Shown: positions 18,065-29,374 of the stretch, in pieces | Position numbering within the stretch: position 1 is the stretch's first letter | How the letters are laid out: every line of letters starts with the position of its first letter | From: Aequorivita sp. HC6-5 | GTDB taxonomy: Bacteria; Bacteroidota; Bacteroidia; Flavobacteriales; Flavobacteriaceae | Reading direction: 5' to 3' | Assembly: GCA_905182755.1 (NCBI GenBank) | Contig: CAJJCS010000002.1 | Coordinates: 517,001 to 581,000 of the forward strand | DNA: 64,000 nucleotides | Position numbers and translations under genes: made by a program | Notes under the pieces: model-generated | Told to the model about the DNA's origin: nothing | Seen by the model: only the letters and a program-made list of their open reading frames with translations | Database searches by the model: none

Positions 18065-19360
18065 ATGAAAAATGTATTTGCAAGTATGTGCCTTAGTGTA
18101 TTATTACTAGGCTGTAATGGGCAGGGTGATAAAGATGTAACCTTTACAACAAACCCTAAAGATTACACTTCTTTTTTACAGGCAGACCCAATAAAATCAT
18201 ACGCTGCGGCCTTGGAAGAAAAAGAATTCTGGTCTAAAAGATTGGGGTCAGATTCTACAGGTGTTGGTGATTTAGGACCTCTAGCTGGAGCTTATTCTAA
18301 ACTTTTTGAAACCAGCGGAGCCATACAACACCTTAAAGATGCAGAACAGGTGTACAAAAAAGCCATTACTGTTGCTGCTATTAAAATTCAGGACGGCTAT
18401 AAAAGAGCCTTGGCAAAAAACTATATTACCCAGCATCGTTTTAAAGATGCGATTACTTTACTAGAAGAAAGTTATGCAGGTATTTCAAATAAACACGCAA
18501 CAGAGCTGCTGTTGTTTGATTGCTACCTGGAAGTTGGTGCGTACTCAAAAGCGCTACAGCTCTTAAAAAAAATAGAAAACATAAACCAATTTGATTATTT
18601 AATTAGAATTTCTAAATGGAGTGATCACCAGGGTGATTTATCTGCTGCCATAGGGTACATGGAGAAAGCCTTAACTATCGCAAATTCTAGAAAGAACCTC
18701 GCCTTACAAATCTGGACTAATACCAATATTGCTGATTATTACGGACACCAAGGAGATATTAAAGCCTCTTACAACCATTATTTAAAAACACTAGCCTTAC
18801 AACCAGATCATGCCTATGCAAAAAAAGGTATTGCCTGGATTTTATATTCTAAAGAGCATAATATAACTCAGGCCTCAGTACTTATTGACCATTTGTTAGC
18901 TAATCACAACCTGCCAGATTATTATTTGTTAAAAGCTGAAATGGCAAGTTATCAAGGTGATTCTGTCTTGAGTGAGGAGTATATGCAACAGTTTTTTACC
19001 TTGGCAAACAACCCTTTATATGGTGATATGTACAACACTCATAAAATAAGAGCATTAGTTAAAACAGATCCTTATAAAGCATTACAATTAGCCCAAAAAG
19101 AGGTAGATAATAGAACAACTCCACAATCGTATCAATTACTTGCATTGGCTCAATTGGCCTCAAACCAAAAGCAAGAAGCCTTGGCAACAATTACAAATTT
19201 TGTAGTGGGTAAAACAAGTGAGCCAATGGCTTTACTTTACAGCGCACAAGTCTATAAGGCCAATGGTATGTTAGATAAAGTAACGGCTTTAAAAACGGCT
19301 TTACTGCCAGCAAGCTATGAGCTTGGCCCTGAGATTTACAAGCAGGTGATTGCCCTTTAA
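18065..19360 (+). CDS. Tetratricopeptide-repeat lipoprotein
   Basis: A 431-residue lipoprotein (lipobox LLLGC, Cys at residue 17) built mainly of TPR-like helical pairs from about residue 60 to the end (for example AEQVYKKAITVAA, GYMEKALTIANSR, NHYLKTLALQPDHAYAKKG). TPR proteins act as scaffolds for protein-protein contact, here in the periplasm or at the outer membrane. It follows the DUF4331 lipoprotein by 36 bases and is probably co-transcribed. The partner is likely one of the DUF4331 proteins (inference). Confidence 0.8.
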   Translation: MKNVFASMCLSVLLLGCNGQGDKDVTFTTNPKDYTSFLQADPIKSYAAALEEKEFWSKRLGSDSTGVGDLGPLAGAYSKLFETSGAIQHLKDAEQVYKKAITVAAIKIQDGYKRALAKNYITQHRFKDAITLLEESYAGISNKHATELLLFDCYLEVGAYSKALQLLKKIENINQFDYLIRISKWSDHQGDLSAAIGYMEKALTIANSRKNLALQIWTNTNIADYYGHQGDIKASYNHYLKTLALQPDHAYAKKGIAWILYSKEHNITQASVLIDHLLANHNLPDYYLLKAEMASYQGDSVLSEEYMQQFFTLANNPLYGDMYNTHKIRALVKTDPYKALQLAQKEVDNRTTPQSYQLLALAQLASNQKQEALATITNFVVGKTSEPMALLYSAQVYKANGMLDKVTALKTALLPASYELGPEIYKQVIAL

Positions 19361-19761
19361 TACATTATTAATTATACCCTTGATTTAAAAACAACCTCAG
19401 CCTTTAGCTTCTAAAAATGCGATTTTAATAATATCTTCGCATAATTATTTACTAATGTGCAAAATTTAGCCCCGATAGGCCTTATATGTTTAATAATTGA
19501 AAATTTGAACCAAGCTACCGCTAATTTTTGTTTTGATTAAACATAAAACACCTATACATTACTACATCAAATATCATAAAAACACGCTATTTTGATAAAT
19601 ATCGTTTTTCACTCCATAAAACATGGGTGCATAAGCTGTTTTGTTTTGTATACTCATTGTAGCACCATTAATTGTACTCAATACAAAAAATAAAGTATTT
19701 TGCATATCACGTTGGTTTTACAATCAATTAACCAAAATTAAACTCAAAAAGTAATTAAAGA
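19361..19761 (+). other. Non-coding region upstream of the glucan cluster
   Basis: This 401-base stretch has no convincing reading frame on either strand. It is AT-rich and must hold the promoter of the glucan cluster. The only promoter-like match I see is a weak TATTTTG at 19696-19702, one base short of the -7 consensus. I see no hairpin terminator after the TPR gene and no clear operator palindrome. Confidence 0.5.
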
Positions 19762-22700
19762 ATGACTCAAAATAAAACCATAAACATTGGTGCTCACTCA
19801 GCTCAGTTCGCAGATTTGAATGTTAAAGGCGAACAGATGAAAATTGACGGAGAGAGTTTTTATAAAATTTCCAATGTAAACGGTATGCGCCCTTTTTTCA
19901 TGAGTATCGTAAGCCATTCAAACCACTGGATGTTTATATCTAGTACAGGAGGTTTGTCTGCAGGTCGAAAAGACTGTGACTCAGCGCTTTTCCCATACTA
20001 TACCGATGATAAAATAACCGATTCTTTCGAAACCACTGGAAGTAAATCTATTTTTCTTGTTGAAAAGAACAGTCAAACATTTTTGTGGGAGCCCTTTTCC
20101 TCACGACACGTGTCGTTATATAAAATATCACGAAACCTTTACAAGAACGCCTTTGGTAACAAAGTGATATTTGAAGAAATTAACCACGACTTAGAAATCA
20201 GTTTCACTTATGAGTGGAACTCCACAGATCGTTATGGGTTTGTTAGAAAGTCTTTGCTGTCCAATACAGGGACCTCACAGGTTAAAATTCAATTTATTGA
20301 TGGGATTCAAAATGTATTACCCTCCGGCATTGAGCAAGCCCTTCAAAACAGCACGAGTAATCTGGTAGATGCTTACAAAAGAACCGAACTTGTAGAGGGG
20401 TCTTCACTTGCTGTTTTTGCATTGAGCGCCATTATCGTTGACAAAGCGGAACCCAGTGAGGCTTTAAAATCTAATATTGCCTGGTCTCTTGGACTTGACA
20501 ACCCAACGATTCTTTTATCTTCTTTGCAGCTAGATACTTTCAGAAGAGGGCAGCAAGTCTCGCAAGAAACGGATGTCAAAGCCGAAAAGGGAGCCTATTT
20601 TCTAAATTCAGAAGTAGCCCTAGCACCACAGCAATCAAAAGAGTGGTTGTTGGTGGCTGATGTCAATCAAAGCATCTCAGATGTGGTCTCTATTACATCC
20701 GAGATGAATACTATTTCAGATTTAAAATCGAAGATCCTTACCGATGTTGAGTTAGGTTCTGAACACCTTACCGAGCTTGTTGCGGCCTCTGACGGACTTC
20801 AAAAAACCGCAGATGGACTTCGTAACGTTCGTCACTTTTCAAATACCATGTTTAACATCATGCGTGGCGGAATTTTTGATGATAATTATCAAATCGAAAA
20901 AGAAGATTTCGTTTCTTACATCGAAAAACTAAACAAAAAAGTATACCGTCACAAAGAGGCTGTATTAAACGCCTTACCAGCACTTTTCAAACTCCAAGAC
21001 CTAAAGGCTTTATATCAAGACGATGCCGATAAAAACTTTAAACGTCTTTGCTGCGAATATTTGCCTTTAAAATTTAGCCGTCGCCATGGCGATCCAAGCC
21101 GTCCTTGGAACAAGTTCTCTATTAATACTAGAAACGAAAATGATGGCTCTAAAATATTAGATTATCAAGGAAACTGGCGTGATATTTTCCAAAACTGGGA
21201 AGCTTTAGCGCATTCCTATCCAGAGTTTATGGAAGGGATGATTCATAAGTTTTTAAACGCGACTACTTTTGAGGGCTACAACCCGTACCGTGTTACAAAG
21301 TATGGATTTGATTGGGAAACAATTGAGCCAGACAACCCGTGGTCTTACATTGGGTATTGGGGGGATCACCAAATCATATATTTACTTAAGTTTCTTGAGT
21401 TTATGGAAGCTTATTACCCAAATAAATTAGCAACCTATTTCTCTCAAGATTTGTTTGTCTATGCCAATGTTCCTTACAAGATAAAGCCCTACGAGTCTAT
21501 TTTGAAAGATCCAAAAAACACCATAGATTTTGATTTTGAAAAGGAAGAAAATATACAGTTCAAAAGGGACGAAATCGGGGTTGATGGTGCCTTACTTAGA
21601 GACACAACCGCCTTTATTTACAAGGTTAATTTTGTAGAGAAAATACTAGCTACCGTTCTGCAAAAATGTCAAACTTTATTCCAGAAGGGGGGATTTGGAT
21701 GAATACCCAACGCCCTGAGTGGAACGATGCAAACAATGCTCTTGTAGGAAATGGAGTCTCTATGGTGACTTTGTATTACTTAAGACGCTTTTTAAAATTC
21801 TTCAATAAAGTGTTGGATCAAGACACTACCAGTGAGTTTGAAATATCCAATGAGCTGTTAGAGTTCTTCAACAAAGTATCTCAAACCTTGGTAGCGCACA
21901 AACAATTGCTTGAAGGCCGTTTTACCGATGAAAACCGAAAGCAAGTCTTAGACGGCCTAGGGCAAGCAGCGAGTGACTACAGAACACAAATTTACGATCA
22001 AAAATTTTCAGGCTATAAAACAGCCGTTTCTAAGGCGTCCTTGTTAGAATTTACTAGCACTGCCCTTGATTACTTAGAGCACTCTATTGAAGCCAATAAA
22101 AGAGCTGATAGTTTATTTCATTCCTATAATTTAATGACCGTAACGGATCATAAGTCCGTTTCTATTTCCTCATTTACCTGAAATGTTAGAGGGGCAAGTA
22201 GCGGTATTGAGTTCTGGTTATTTATCCACTAAAGAGAGTTTAGATGTTTTAGACGGTCTTAAAAATAGTCCGTTATTCAGAGAAGATCAGTACAGTTATA
22301 TTTTATATCCAAACAAAGAACTTCCTAAGTTTGTTCATAAAAACACGATTGCAGCCCCAGATGTTACATCTTCTGAATTACTCAGTCAACTTATTGCAGA
22401 TGGGAATACCCAATTAATCAATCAAGACGGAAATGGCCATTACCACTTTAATGGTAGTTTTAATAATGCTGATTCAGTAAAGGTAGCCTTGAGTAGCCTT
22501 TCACAGTTGTATGCACCCCTTGTGGAGAAAGACTCTAAAAAGGTGCTTGCTATTTTTGAATCTGTATTTGACCATAAATCATTTACAGGAAGATCGGGTA
22601 CTTTCTTTGGATATGAAGGTTTAGGGTCTATTTACTGGCATATGGTTTCTAAGTTATTATTGGCGGTGTATGAGGTAACTCAAAAAGCACTTTCTGAATC

Positions 22701-23226
22701 AGAAGATAAAAAACATATAGGTCGATTGTACGATCATTATTTTGAGATTAATGCAGGAATTGGAGTTCATAAATCACCCGAGCTATATGGGGCGTTTCCT
22801 ACCGATGCCTACTCGCATACCCCTGGTGGTAAAGGCGCACAGCAACCAGGAATGACTGGACAAGTGAAGGAAGATGTCTTGAGTAGATTTGGAGAGTTAG
22901 GAGTAAAAGTACGTAATGGTGCTGTGGAATTTAACCCAGAGATACTAAGAGAGGATGAGTTTTTAACAACTAAAGAGGTGTTTAATTACATCAACCTAGC
23001 CAAAGAAAAGTGTCGTGTAGACCTTGAGGTAGGGTCTCTCGGTTTTACTTATTGTCAAGTGCCTGTAATTTATCAGAAAGCGACTCAGGCGGCTATTAAA
23101 GTATTTTTAACTGATGGCAGCGTATCTTCTTTTCAAGGGAAGTCTCTAGATGTTCAAACGAGCCAAATGCTCTTTAATAGAGGTGGAGAAATAGAGAAGT
23201 TAGTCATATCTGTTGTTAAAGCTTAA
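19762..23226 (+). CDS. Cytoplasmic beta-1,3-oligoglucan phosphorylase-like enzyme (GH149-type), frameshifted at about 21660 and 22170
   Basis: About 1154 residues after correction. It has no signal peptide, so it is cytoplasmic. The fold is that of the GH94/GH149/GH161 inverting phosphorylases: an N-terminal beta-sandwich (about 1-320) and an (alpha/alpha)6 barrel, with the catalytic-Asp-type motif RPEWNDANNALVGNG around residue 656. Length and its place among GH17, GH30 and a sugar symporter fit GH149, which phosphorolyses beta-1,3-glucan oligosaccharides to glucose-1-phosphate. GH94 or GH161 membership cannot be excluded by eye. A missing g near 21660 (tctg_caaaa) and an extra t at 22170 (tcct|cattta) break the frame; together they cancel out. 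Confidence 0.72.
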
Positions 23227-23227
23227 T

Positions 23228-24494
23228 ATGAAATATTCAAGACCCCTACTAAGACTCGTATTAATTTTTACTTTAGTTCTTGGTGTGGGGTCTTGTAAAG
23301 AAAGAAAAATGAATGAAAACCCTATAAATAAAAATAAATCAGCCGCTGAATTTTTAGGGCACCCTGAATATAGGGCGATTTCCTATGGGGGCTATCGAAC
23401 CTTAACAAGAGAGGATCAGCCTTCACTATCTCAGATTAAAGAAGATCTAAAAATTTTGTCGGCCCTAGGAATCAAAGTCATACGCACCTATAATTTACAG
23501 CTAGATCAAGCGCCAAATATTTTAAAAGCAATTCGGGCTTTAAAATCTGAGGAAGCTGGTTTTGAAATGTATGTGATGCTTGGGGCTTGGATAGATTGCC
23601 AAGGTGCTTGGCACAAAGCCAGCCCAATCATGATATAGAAGACCTAGAAAACAACACCTCAGAAATAGCCAAAGCAATTGCACTTGCAAACCAGTATCCT
23701 GAGATTGTAAAAATCATTGCTGTTGGAAACGAGGCTATGGTGCACTGGGCAACATCTTATTTTGTAAAACCTGCAGTAATTTTAAAATGGGTTAGCTATT
23801 TACAAACCCAAAAAACAAAAGGAATCTTCCTGAATCATTGTGGATTACGAGTTCAGATAATTTTGCGTCCTGGGGTGGAGGGGATGCGTCCTATCACAAC
23901 GAAGATTTAACCGCCTTAATTAAAGCGGTCGATTATATTTCAATACATACCTACCCATTCCACGATACGCACCATAATTCCAGTTTTTGGGTAGAGAGTC
24001 AAAATAACACCAGCCACCTGCAGGCCAAAGCCCGTATTGAACTTGCTATTCAAAGCGCGGTAGATTATGCCGTATCTCAGTACAAAGGCGTTGAAAGCTA
24101 TGTAGAGAGCCTTGGGGTTGAAAAGCCTATTCACATAGGAGAAACAGGATGGGCTACCGTATCAAGTGATTTATATGGGCCATTAGGGACTCAGGCCGCT
24201 GATCAATATAAGCAAGCGCTGTATTACCAAAAAATGGATGACTGGACCAAGGCCAACGGAGTTAGTTGCTTTTATTTTGAGGCTTTTGATGAACCTTGGA
24301 AAGATGCCGCTCATCCATTAGGGTCTGAAAATCATTTCGGACTTATTGATGTTGAGGGAACTCTTAAATATGCGCTTTGGGAGTCTTTTGATTTAGGAGT
24401 TTTTCAGGGATTAACTCGTGATGGAAACCCCCTTAAAAAATCCTTCAATGGGGAGTTTGAGAAGATGTTCAACACCGTTAAATTACCAAAATAA
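23228..24494 (+). CDS. GH17 family lipoprotein (beta-1,3-glucan-active), frameshifted at about 23626 and 23823
   Basis: GH17 enzymes hydrolyse or transglycosylate beta-1,3-glucans. The ATG at 23228 (MKYSRPLL) gives a lipoprotein signal with the lipobox Cys in GVGSCKE, so it acts at the envelope. The barrel contains the acid/base Glu in VGNEAMVHW (about residue 169) and the nucleophile Glu in IGETGWAT (about residue 306), plus the FEAFDEPWK end motif. Two single A deletions break the frame: agcccaatca at 23621-23630 should carry one more A, and so should ggaatc at 23821. Correction gives 422 residues. It starts 1 base after the phosphorylase stop, so the genes are tightly coupled. Confidence 0.82.
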
Positions 24495-24498
24495 AAAA

Positions 24499-25504
24499 AT
24501 GAAATATATATTAATACTCTTAGTTTTAATCCTTCCCTTTAGCTTTTTAGCATTTGAGGATACTGAGGTTGTTTCTGTCAAAGACAGGCAATTACTAATT
24601 AACCAGACGCCCTATTTTATCAAGGGAATTTGTTATAACCCCGTTAAAAAGGGGCGTGTTGAAAGAGATTTCACCAACATCGATCTTGACCTTGCTCTAA
24701 TGAATGAAGCGGGTATAAACACCATTCGTGTCTACAGCCCTATTGATGATGTTTCTGTTTTGGATAAGATAGCTGCTGCAGGGATTAAAGTAATTACAAG
24801 TTTTGGTTACAATCAAGACGGCTATTTTGATATCTTATCAGGGTCTTACTTAGACTATGTAAATAGCTATAAAAATCACAAAGCAATTTTATTGTGGGAG
24901 CTTGGCAATGAATATAACTACCATCCAGAGTGGTTTGATGGTGATATAAAAAACTGGTACACTAGTTTGCAAAATGCAGCCGATGCGATTCATCAAAATG
25001 ACTCCAATCATCCTGTTGCTACCGCCCATGGTGAGCTTCCAAATAGCGATGTATTAGCGGCTACAACCAATATCGATTTATGGGGTTTAAATGTGTATCG
25101 TTGGGATAATCCAGAAGCTATATTTAATGAGTGGTCACAGATAAGTGATAAGCCAATGTACCTCTCAGAGGCTGGTAGCGATAGTTACATGACCATTGCT
25201 AACTATGGATTTAGCTAAAGGAGATAACCAAGAGGCGCAAGCCCAGGCACTAACCAATATTTTGAATGACGTTTTTGAGTATAAAGCCATTAATACTGGG
25301 GTTTTAGTATTTTCTTTTACAGATGAGTTATGGAAAGCAGGAAACCCAGAAAGTCAAGATGTTGGTGGCTGGGCTCCAGAGAGTAGCGGAGTACCCTATG
25401 ACGGAACTGCTAACGAAGAATATTGGGGGGTTTTAGACGTTAATCGCCATAAGAAAAAGGCTTTTAATGTGCTTAAAAAGTTTTATAATACACTAGAAGA
25501 TTAA
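24499..25504 (+). CDS. Exported clan GH-A glycoside hydrolase (GH2 TIM-barrel / GH72- or GH158-like), frameshifted at 25213
   Basis: About 334 residues with a signal peptide (MKYILILLVLILPFSFLAF). It is a single TIM barrel: FIKGICYNPV near residue 39, the acid/base motif WELGNEYNYHPE near residue 135, GLNVYRWDNP near 200, and the nucleophile motif YLSEAGSDSY near 222. These are clan GH-A motifs, closest in appearance to GH2 C-terminal barrels and fungal-type GH72 glucanosyltransferases; GH158 is another option. I cannot settle the family. The frame breaks at tttagctaaa (25210-25219), where dropping one a restores YGFAKGDNQEA. It sits 4 bases after the GH17 gene, so a role on beta-glucan is likely. 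Confidence 0.68.
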
Positions 25505-25505
25505 T

Positions 25506-27011
25506 ATGATCATTATGCGAAAAACAATACTGATTTACCCTGTTTTTTTACTTATTATAGCCTTGTTTTTAGCCTCGTGTGCCTCAAAAAAAGAAGTGAT
25601 GATAGAAGTTTATGAAACATCTGCTGCGGGCCATAAATTGACCCCATTAGAGATCTTTTCAAAGGGGGAGATCGTTTCTGAAATTACTATAAACCCACAA
25701 GAAAAGCGACAAGTGATTACAGGATTTGGTGGCGCCTTTACCGAGTCTTCCGCCTCTGTTTTAAATCAATTAAGTCCTGAAAAAAAGGACCAAATAATCA
25801 ATGCCTATTTTTCTGAGAAAGGAGCTGCCTATTCTTTGACACGAACACACATGAATTCATGTGATTTCTCTTTAAGTAACTATTCGTATACAGAGGTAGA
25901 AGACGACACCCAACTTGAGCACTTTTCTATAGCCCATGACAAAGACGATCTGATTCCAATGATAAAGGCAGCTCAAGCAGCTTCCAAGGACGGATTCAAA
26001 CTTTTTGCATCGCCATGGACTGCCGCTCCGTGGATGAAAGATAATAATTCTTGGGTTGGCGGAAAATTAAAGCCAGAGTATTACCAAACATGGGCGTTAT
26101 TTTTCTCTAAATATGCCGATGCCTACAAAGCTCAGGGCATCGATATATGGGGTTTTACAGTTGAAAACGAACCCATGGGAAATGGAAATAACTGGGAAAG
26201 CATGGTTTTTTCTCCCGAGGAGATGACCCATTTCGTACAAAATTATCTTGGCCCTACCCTCGAGGCCAAAGGACAGCAAGACCTGGTTATATTAGGTTTT
26301 GATCAAAATAGAGGCGATCTTAAACAGTGGGTTGATGTAATGTTTAAAGACCAGGCGAGTTCAAAATATTTTGACGGAACGGCTGTTCATTGGTATGAAA
26401 GTACCTATGACTATTTCCCTAAGGAGTTGGAGTATGCACACTATAAAGCGCCCAATAAATATTTAATTCAGTCAGAGGCATGTATAGACTCTGAGGTACC
26501 AGCCTGGAAGGACGATGCTTGGTACTGGTCTAAAGAAGCCACTGACTGGGGTTATGATTGGCGTGAGGCTGAAAAAAAGTACTTACACCCTAAATACGCT
26601 CCTGTTAATCGCTATGCCAGAGATATTATTGGCTGTCTAAATAACTGGGTTGACGGTTGGGTTGATTGGAATATGGTTCTTGACAGACAAGGAGGGCCTA
26701 ACTGGGTTAAAAATTGGTGTGTAGCGCCAATAATTGTAGACCCAGAACAAGACGAAGTTTACCTTACCCCGCTGTACTATGTCATGTCTCATTTTAGCAA
26801 ATTTATTAGGCCAGGAGCAGTAGTTATTGGCGCAGAATCTAGTGATACAGATTTAATGGTGACAGCCGCTAAAAATCCAGATGGATCAATTGCTGTTGTG
26901 ATTTTCAACGAAGGTATCAAGCCCAAATCTTTTGAATTAAAAACCGCTATGACAACCAAACAAATTTTGATTAGCCCACAGGCTATTCAAACAATATTGA
27001 TTACTAACTAA
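25506..27011 (+). CDS. GH30 family lipoprotein (glucosylceramidase-type; likely exo-beta-1,6-glucanase)
   Basis: A 501-residue exported lipoprotein (lipobox LASC, Cys24; an alternative ATG at 25515 would keep the same signal). The GH30 barrel starts QVITGFGGAFTESSA, with the acid/base Glu in TVENEPMG (residue 222) and the nucleophile Glu in QSEACID (residue 324), and ends in the beta-sandwich with PLYYVMSHFSKFIRPGA. In laminarin clusters GH30 enzymes remove beta-1,6-linked glucose branches; this is inferred from context. The gene is intact, unlike its neighbours. It starts 1 base after the previous stop. Confidence 0.88.
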   Translation: MIIMRKTILIYPVFLLIIALFLASCASKKEVMIEVYETSAAGHKLTPLEIFSKGEIVSEITINPQEKRQVITGFGGAFTESSASVLNQLSPEKKDQIINAYFSEKGAAYSLTRTHMNSCDFSLSNYSYTEVEDDTQLEHFSIAHDKDDLIPMIKAAQAASKDGFKLFASPWTAAPWMKDNNSWVGGKLKPEYYQTWALFFSKYADAYKAQGIDIWGFTVENEPMGNGNNWESMVFSPEEMTHFVQNYLGPTLEAKGQQDLVILGFDQNRGDLKQWVDVMFKDQASSKYFDGTAVHWYESTYDYFPKELEYAHYKAPNKYLIQSEACIDSEVPAWKDDAWYWSKEATDWGYDWREAEKKYLHPKYAPVNRYARDIIGCLNNWVDGWVDWNMVLDRQGGPNWVKNWCVAPIIVDPEQDEVYLTPLYYVMSHFSKFIRPGAVVIGAESSDTDLMVTAAKNPDGSIAVVIFNEGIKPKSFELKTAMTTKQILISPQAIQTILITN

Positions 27012-27022
27012 AAAATAAGAAT

Positions 27023-28474
27023 ATGAATAGTTCAATTAAAACCAACAAAGTCCCAATGGGCCAGAAGATTGCTTTTGGCTTTGGTATGTTGGCCAATCAA
27101 ATGTTTCCAGCCATTCTGGGAATATTTATGATCGTTTTGGTGGAGGACCTTGGGTTTTCTGGATGGATGTGGTCTTTGGTGTTTCTTTTTCCAAGAATTT
27201 TTGATGCTTTTCTAGATCCTATTATGGGATTTATATCAGACAACACAAAATCTAGATGGGGAAGGCGTCGCCAATACGTGATTATTGGAGGGGTAATTAT
27301 GGGGCTTGCCTATATTTTTATGTGGCAACTTTATAAGATTGATGGTGTAGAATATAATTTTTGGTATTTCTTTTTATGGTCTTTGGTGTTTTATGTAGGT
27401 CTTACCATTTTTAGTGTTCCTTATGTGGCTATGGGTTATGAAATGAGCGATGATTTTCACGAAAGAACAAATATCATGGCTATCTCCCAATGGATTGGTC
27501 AATGGGCATGGGTAATTGCTCCTTTGTTTTGGATTATTATGTATGACCAAAACTGGTTTGAATCTGCAGATGTAGCCGTTCGTGAACTAGCCATTTGGGT
27601 TGCCATACCATGTGCCCTTTGTGCTATTGTACCTGCTATATTTATAAAGAGCAAATCTACTTTAGAGGAAGATTATGAGCCTTTAAATACTGCCAACATT
27701 GGAAACAGTCTAAAAAAGATTTTTGAAAGTTTTTCTGAGGCTTTTAAAATAAAAGAGTTTAGAAAATTATGCGGAGCAACATTTTTAATATTCAATGCTT
27801 TTAACACCGTTGCAGCACTTACCTTTTTTGTGATTGTTTACAAACTATTTAACGGAGACGCCGGTGCAAGTGGTATTTGGGTATCTATGTTTGGATGTTT
27901 GGGCGCTTTAGGCACCACATTTATTGTGATACCTACGGTGGCTTGGATGTCAAAAAAAATGGGTAAGAAAAAAGCTTTTATGATATCTCAGTCTATCTCA
28001 CTTGTAGGATACATATTGTTATACTTTTTATTTATTCCAGGAAAACCATGGATGTATATCATAGCCTTGCCGTTTTTCTCTTTTGGGATTGGAAGTTTAT
28101 TTACCATTATGATGTCTATGACAGCAGATGTGATTGATATTGATGAAATTAATACAGGAAAACGAAGAGAAGGTATTTTTGGAGCCATCTACTGGTGGAT
28201 GGTAAAGGTTGGTTTTGGTATTGCAGGCGCCCTTAGTGGAGTGATTATAACCGTAGTAGGTTTTAATCCTGATCTTGCTGCCATAGATCAGCAATCTGCA
28301 GTAGAAGGCTTGCATGCGTTTTTCTGCTTTTTCCCAATGGGAGGAACCATCTTGGCAATGTTTGTAATGCGCAATTACAGCATTACTGAGGAAAAATCTA
28401 AAGAAATTTCGGCCATTTTGGCCAAAAGGAGGAGTGAAACAAAAAAAGACACAACTATATTAAAAAGTAATTAA
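27023..28474 (+). CDS. MFS sugar:cation symporter (GPH family)
   Basis: A 483-residue inner-membrane transporter with about twelve membrane segments. The GPH signature lies between helices 2 and 3: FDAFLDPIMGFISDNT then KSRWGRRRQY. This family imports oligosaccharides or glycosides with Na+ or H+. It is the only transporter in the cluster, so it should carry the products of the exported hydrolases (glucose, gentiobiose or laminari-oligosaccharides) to the cytoplasmic phosphorylase. There is an 11-base gap from GH30, and its stop overlaps the next start (TAATG), which implies translational coupling. Confidence 0.9.
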   Translation: MNSSIKTNKVPMGQKIAFGFGMLANQMFPAILGIFMIVLVEDLGFSGWMWSLVFLFPRIFDAFLDPIMGFISDNTKSRWGRRRQYVIIGGVIMGLAYIFMWQLYKIDGVEYNFWYFFLWSLVFYVGLTIFSVPYVAMGYEMSDDFHERTNIMAISQWIGQWAWVIAPLFWIIMYDQNWFESADVAVRELAIWVAIPCALCAIVPAIFIKSKSTLEEDYEPLNTANIGNSLKKIFESFSEAFKIKEFRKLCGATFLIFNAFNTVAALTFFVIVYKLFNGDAGASGIWVSMFGCLGALGTTFIVIPTVAWMSKKMGKKKAFMISQSISLVGYILLYFLFIPGKPWMYIIALPFFSFGIGSLFTIMMSMTADVIDIDEINTGKRREGIFGAIYWWMVKVGFGIAGALSGVIITVVGFNPDLAAIDQQSAVEGLHAFFCFFPMGGTILAMFVMRNYSITEEKSKEISAILAKRRSETKKDTTILKSN

Positions 28475-29361
28475 TGTCATTCAGAAAAGAAAAAAAGCAC
28501 TCTTTAATAGGTGTAAATTATTCAGAGTATAACCCTGAGCAACTTCAAAATCTTTCCAGCACGGTTCTTGAAAATCGGCATGCATGGTTTGTGTTTTAGT
28601 CCTTATGGGGAAGGGCAAAAGCCTGGCGATCTAATAACGGAGGCTCAAATTAGAAGACGGCTTGAAATTATAGCCCCTTACACCAAATGGATACGAAGTT
28701 TTTCATGCACTGAGGGGAATGATATGATTCCTAAACTGGCCAAAGAGTATGGACTGAAAACGCTAGTTGGTGCTTGGCTTGGAGATGATAAAATCATAAA
28801 TGACAAAGAAATGAAAGCCCTTATCCAGCTCAGTAAAGATGGGTTTGTAGATATAGCTGCTGTTGGTAATGAAGTGATGTATAGGGGAGACCTTTCAGAA
28901 GACTGAACTTCTAGATCATATCCAAGAGTTTAAAAAAGCCGTACCCAATGTTGAAGTTGGCTATGTAGATGCCTATTATGAATTTACTGATCGACCAAAA
29001 ATTACAGAAGCCTGTGATGTTATTTTAGCTAATTGTTATCCCATACTGGGAAGGCCTGTCATCTAGACTATTCTTTACTTTATATGAAGCAGATGTACCA
29101 AGAAGCACTGCGTGCCGGGAAAGGTAAAAAAGTAATTATTACTGAAACTGGATGGCCAAGTCAAGGAAGTGATTTAGGGGTCTCCCATCCTTCATATGAC
29201 AATGCCCTTAAGTATTTTATCAATGCTCAACTCTGGTCTGACCAAGATCAAATAGACATGTTTTATTTCTCTTCTTTTGATGAATCTTGGAAAGTGGGCA
29301 CCGAGGGAGATGTGGGTGCTTTTGGGGGCTTTGGGATAAAAATGAAAAATTAAAATTTTAA
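28474..29361 (+). CDS. Cytoplasmic GH17-like protein (second GH17), frameshifted at five sites
   Basis: About 294 residues, without signal peptide, started by the ATG overlapping the MFS stop. It keeps the catalytic pair of GH17: AVGNEVMYRG (Glu about 133) and ITETGWPSQG (Glu about 223). Breaks: extra a in 28571-28574, extra t at 28904, extra a at 29043, extra c at 29055-29056, and one missing t near 29308 (gctttt_ggggg). Correcting all five yields one protein ending DKNEKLKF at 29361. Being cytoplasmic, it may hydrolyse or rearrange imported beta-1,3-oligoglucans together with the phosphorylase. So many indels raise the alternative that the gene is decaying. Confidence 0.7.
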
Positions 29362-29374
29362 AAAATATATTTAG

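Noticed and set aside
19361-19761. A missing SusC/SusD pair or regulator before the glucan cluster
   Set aside because: The 401-base region contains no reading frame of useful length on either strand, even allowing for indels.
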